Position numbers and translations under genes: made by a program. Shown in pieces: positions 61,019 to 64,000 of a stretch of 64,000 bases of DNA. The notes below the pieces were generated by a model that did no database searches, had not been told where the DNA came from, and worked only from the letters and a program-made list of their open reading frames with translations. The stretch spans positions 248,001 to 312,000 of the forward strand of contig CAVPCW010000014.1 in assembly GCA_963702555.1 (NCBI GenBank). Reading direction: 5' to 3'. Numbering within the stretch: the first letter of the stretch is position 1; each line of letters begins with the position of its first letter. This DNA comes from CAMFLJ01 sp963702555. Its GTDB lineage: Bacteria; Actinomycetota; Acidimicrobiia; Acidimicrobiales; Acidimicrobilacustridaceae.

Positions 61019-62646
61019 CTACGCCCCTGCCGCGGTGGTCGTGGTCGTCGTGGACGATGCGTCGTCGCCGGCCTCGAGGGGCTCCTCGGTGACCGCGGGG
61101 CCCGGCACCGGCGGGGCCGGAGCCAGGTCACCGCCGAGGTCGCCCTCGGTGGCGACGGTGGGGTCGACGACCCGGCCCGGGAGCGACTGGGTGCCGACGA
61201 CCGGCACGCCGACCGGCGTGGCGATGTCGGCGGGCGTGGCGAAGGCCATCCACTGCCCCACCACCACGCCGACGTCGGACACGACCTCGACCGACGAGCT
61301 CGGGCCGAGGCCGGCCTGGGTGAGGTCGATGACGACCCAGTCACCGGGGGCGACGGTGAGGTCGGTGGCCGTGGGAATCTCGGTGACCGCTCCCCCGCCG
61401 ATGCCCCGCACCGACACCGTGGCGGTGTCGGTGGCCGACGGGTTCACGATGGCGAGCTGGGACGTGGGCTGGCCGTTGGCCGCCATGGTGGCGATCCAGC
61501 GGGTGGCCACCACCGGCAGGCCGATCGTGTAGCTGACGCCCTCGGACCCTCCGGTGAGGGTGCGCTCGGCGACGATGTCGGAGCCGTCGACGGTGCGCAC
61601 GATCACCCAGTGGGCCACGCCAGGTGGCACCCGCTGATCGGAGCGCAGGTCGACCACGGTGGCGCGGTGGGCCGGCACGGTGACCTCGAACGGCTCGACC
61701 GTGCCGTTGACGGCGGGGTCGTCGAGCTGGACCTGCACGAGCACGTCGGTGTCGGTGTCTCCGGGGTTGAACACGGACACGGACTCGGCGGCGTTCGACG
61801 TCGGCGGGGGCGCTCATGGGGAAGGTCCACACCGGCGCAGGCGTGCTCGCCCCCACCGTGGCGGTGAGCCCCTTGGGCCCGTCGTCGCGGCCGGCGAAGG
61901 TCTGGATCTGCTCGGCCACGATGCGGCCGTTGCGCACGCTCACGTTGGTGGCGACCAGATCGGACTCGGTGACGCCGTCGCTGACCTTCTTCACCACGAC
62001 GCTGCCACCGGGGACCACGAGGCCCTGGTAGTCCTGGGGCGAGCGGATGCCGTTGTCGGTGTCGAAGGAGAGGTCGACGGTGGCCTCGCCCGGGAACGGG
62101 TTGAACAGCGCCAGGTAGATCTCGGACTGACCGACGCGGCTGGACCCGGCGGGGAAGTACCACTCCGCGCTCGGTGAGGAGGCGCAGTCGGAGACGGAGC
62201 GGCCGGTCGGGCCGCTGAGGTCGTGGGCGACGGTGACCTCGCCGCCGGTGGTCTCGACCAGCGCAGCCGCCCATGGCGCCTGCACCTGGTCGCTGACCTT
62301 GAGGTCCGACCGGCTGTGGGCGGGGACTGGTCACCGGGACGGCCTTGGGCGCGCCCCCTCGGGGAACAGGGTGACGGTGCCGGAGGCATCGGTGTCGGAG
62401 GCGTTCGAGATGGCGACGACCTGCTCGGCCGCGCCCGCACCGTCGCCCGACGTCGACCCCGGTGGCCGACCCGGCGGCGCAGTACCAGGTGCTGCTGGGC
62501 GTGCCCGGCGCCGCTGCGGTGGCGGTGAGGTCGGAGAGGCGGACGGCCGGGCCCGACGTGTCATCGTCGCGGGACTGGACCACCAGGCCCGCGACCAGGA
62601 GCAACGGGAGGACGATGAGCGCCGGCAGGCGGCGGGTGCGGTTCAT
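61019..62646 (-). CDS. DUF5719-like secreted or membrane-anchored protein (several frameshifts)
   Basis: N-terminal NRTRRLPALIVLPLLLVAGL is a signal anchor. The rest is pieced from frames: AEQVVAISNASDTDASGTVT, VSDQVQAPWAAALVETTGGE, EWYFPAGSSRVGQSEIYLAL, NPFPGEATVDLSFDTDNGIR, VFNPGDTDTDVLVQVQLDD and VAERTLTGGSEGVSYTIGLP. The repeated beta-strand pattern and the gene context match DUF5719. Joining needs shifts near 62475, 62340-62300 and 61805, mostly extra bases; length is about 541 residues. The C-terminal 40 residues are Pro/Thr-rich. ATG 62646 has GGAGG upstream and overlaps the TGA of the next gene upstream (ATGA). It is probably an accessory to that glycosyltransferase. Confidence 0.75.
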
Positions 62647-64000
62647 CGTGACCTCCGGCGGCGACCGCGGCGGCCGGTCGCGGGCTGGTCGGCCCCGCCC
62701 GGCGACGGGCTGTCGTCCGATGGGCGCGACCACCACGGGACGGCCATCGTCGGAAGGTCGCCACCCGTGGGCCCGTCGGCGAGCAACTCGATCGAGGTCG
62801 GCGCCGATCACCACGTGAGCGGGGGCCTCGGGTGCGGCCGGGGCGGCCGGCTGGAGCTCCGTGCTCTCGTCCTCACGAACCCGCGACGCGGATCAGGTAG
62901 ACGAAGGCGATGAGCCACAGCAGCACCTGGCCGCCGAGGGCCAGCCAGCGGGCGACCGGTGTGTCGAAGCGGAGGTTGGCGGCGCCGGCCTGCTCGACGG
63001 GGAAGCTGTTCGCCCAGCCCAACGCCTCGGCGGACGGCACGTCGGTGCCGTCGACCTCGAGCGTCCAGCCGTCGCCCGCGGCCGACACGAAGAGCTCCCC
63101 GGACGAGTCGACGGTGCCGGACCAGTCGGAGTAGCCCTCGATGTCGGGGAGCACCGCCGGCGCCTGGGCCAGGCCGGGGACGATCCGATCGGTCAGGGCC
63201 TCGCCACCCGGCGGGAGCGCCGTGCCCGCCGGCAGGAGTGCCCGCGACGGGCCGTAGGCCGCGTTCTCGTAGACGCGCACGCCGGGGTTCACCGTGACCG
63301 AGTCGAGGTCGAGCTGCCCGTCGAGCACGGCCAGCAGATCGCTCGGGACGTAGGTCGTGTCGCGGGCGTAGGGGTCAGGGGCCGGTGCGAGGGGCACGAC
63401 GATGTAGCGCACCGCCATCGGGGCCAGCGAGCGCGCCGAGGCGGGTGGTGCCTCCCGAGGCAGCGACCTGCAGCGCCGACTCGGTCTCGGAGGCGGCGCC
63501 CAGGGCGCCGGCCCACTCCTCGGCCACCGTCGGCGTGCCCGCCGAGGACGTGGCGAAGGCGAGGACCCGGTTGGGGCCGAGGTCGTCGACCGCAGGGGCG
63601 TCGAGGCGCCACCCGGCGAGCGGGAGGGCGCTGGCGTCGCCGATCCAGAGCACCCGGGCGGTCTGGGCGTCGGTCGGCGTGTCGAGGAACGACGAGCGTG
63701 CGGTCGTAGTCGCCCCGGGGCAGGTCCCAGCGGCCGGAGAGGACGGTGCCGAGCGCGGGCAGCAACGCCATCACGAAGGCGGCGCCGGCGAGCAGCGACA
63801 CGATCTGGCGCCAGCCGAAGTGGTAGTCGGGCAGGTCGACCTCGAAGGCGGCCATGCCGAGACCGGCGGCGAGGGCCAGGCCGACGGCAGCCGGTGCGAG
63901 CAGCACGTCGGGCCCTGGGAGGACGTCGGTCAGCCAGCCCTGGCCGGCGACCCACGCCACGCCGATGCCGAGCCGCGGCCAGGACCCAGCCCCGCACCGC
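62643..64000 (-). CDS. Large membrane glycosyltransferase, C-terminal part (cut by window edge, four frameshifts)
   Basis: The right edge cuts the 5' end. Helices at VLLAPAAVGLALAAGLGMAA, WRQIVSLLAGAAFVMALLPA and LALGGQVLLWLIAFVYLI flank an outside domain (VLWIGDASALPLAGWRL, WTLEVDGTDVPSAEALGWAN). This is the membrane part of large GT2-type proteins found upstream of DUF5719 genes in actinobacteria. Frame changes near 63700 and 63450 are extra bases. The open frame stops at 62873. After two more extra bases (near 62885 and 62800) it continues EDESTELQPAAPAAPEAPAH and ends GRRGRRRRSR with a TGA overlapping the next ATG, which argues that the true end is 62643. The catalytic GT domain is outside the window. 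Confidence 0.6.

Overview
The window is high-GC, gene-dense DNA with GTG/TTG starts and purine-rich ribosome binding sites, typical of an actinobacterium. A WecG/flippase envelope-polysaccharide locus, a SigF-type partner-switching cassette, a DUF3499 protein, DUF4012 and DUF5719-like proteins, and the run manB / Trm112 / SIS isomerase / ahcY all fit Actinobacteria. The mix suggests a lineage near Acidimicrobiia, but that placement is inference.

Layout. (1) 1-16.3 kb is an envelope or exopolysaccharide locus. On the minus strand a tightly coupled chain runs from 11573 down to 1785: CDP-glucose pyrophosphorylase remnant, NAD-sugar epimerase, cupin sugar epimerase, SAF-type oxidoreductase, two GT2 transferases, a secreted protein, a WecG/TagA transferase and a flippase. 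A Wzz-like N-terminus lies at the left edge. On the plus strand are a DUF4012 membrane protein, an LPXTG protein with its own promoter and operator, a small membrane protein and another GT2. (2) 15.9-24.4 kb holds a chimeric GDP-mannose dehydratase/tyrosine-kinase remnant, a DUF1269 protein, a DUF6351 lipoprotein, a GH63-type glucosidase and a TPR regulator. (3) 24.5-30.2 kb holds a double-TetR regulator and a sigma factor cassette (STAS, two anti-sigma-type ATPases, sigma, Thr-rich membrane protein). (4) 30.3-43.6 kb is mixed: GT-C membrane protein, pyruvoyl arginine decarboxylase, GGDEF-EAL protein, ABC-F ATPase, desaturase and two secreted proteins. (5) 43.6-64 kb is conserved housekeeping: prfB, secA, comF-like, SDR, ahcY, SIS isomerase, Trm112, manB, GT2, GT-C, CPBP protease, DUF3499, ftsH, thioredoxin-like, DUF5719-like and a large glycosyltransferase cut by the right edge.

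How the genes work together. manB and the SIS isomerase supply mannose-1-P/mannose-6-P for sugar-nucleotide synthesis. The left locus makes, transfers and flips a glycan. The GT-C and GT2 proteins at 53-57 kb and the edge glycosyltransferase probably decorate lipid-linked or wall glycans. ahcY recycles S-adenosylhomocysteine.

Data caveat. About thirty apparent reading-frame breaks occur in some fifteen genes, including the essential prfB and ftsH. Almost all are single-base insertions, often an extra G or C next to the same base, so most are probably consensus errors rather than gene decay. Where I could, I have joined the pieces and given the inferred full extent. Two places (15876-16268 and 39725-39863) look like true mosaics or misassemblies. 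No tRNA, rRNA, CRISPR array or recognisable insertion sequence was seen.
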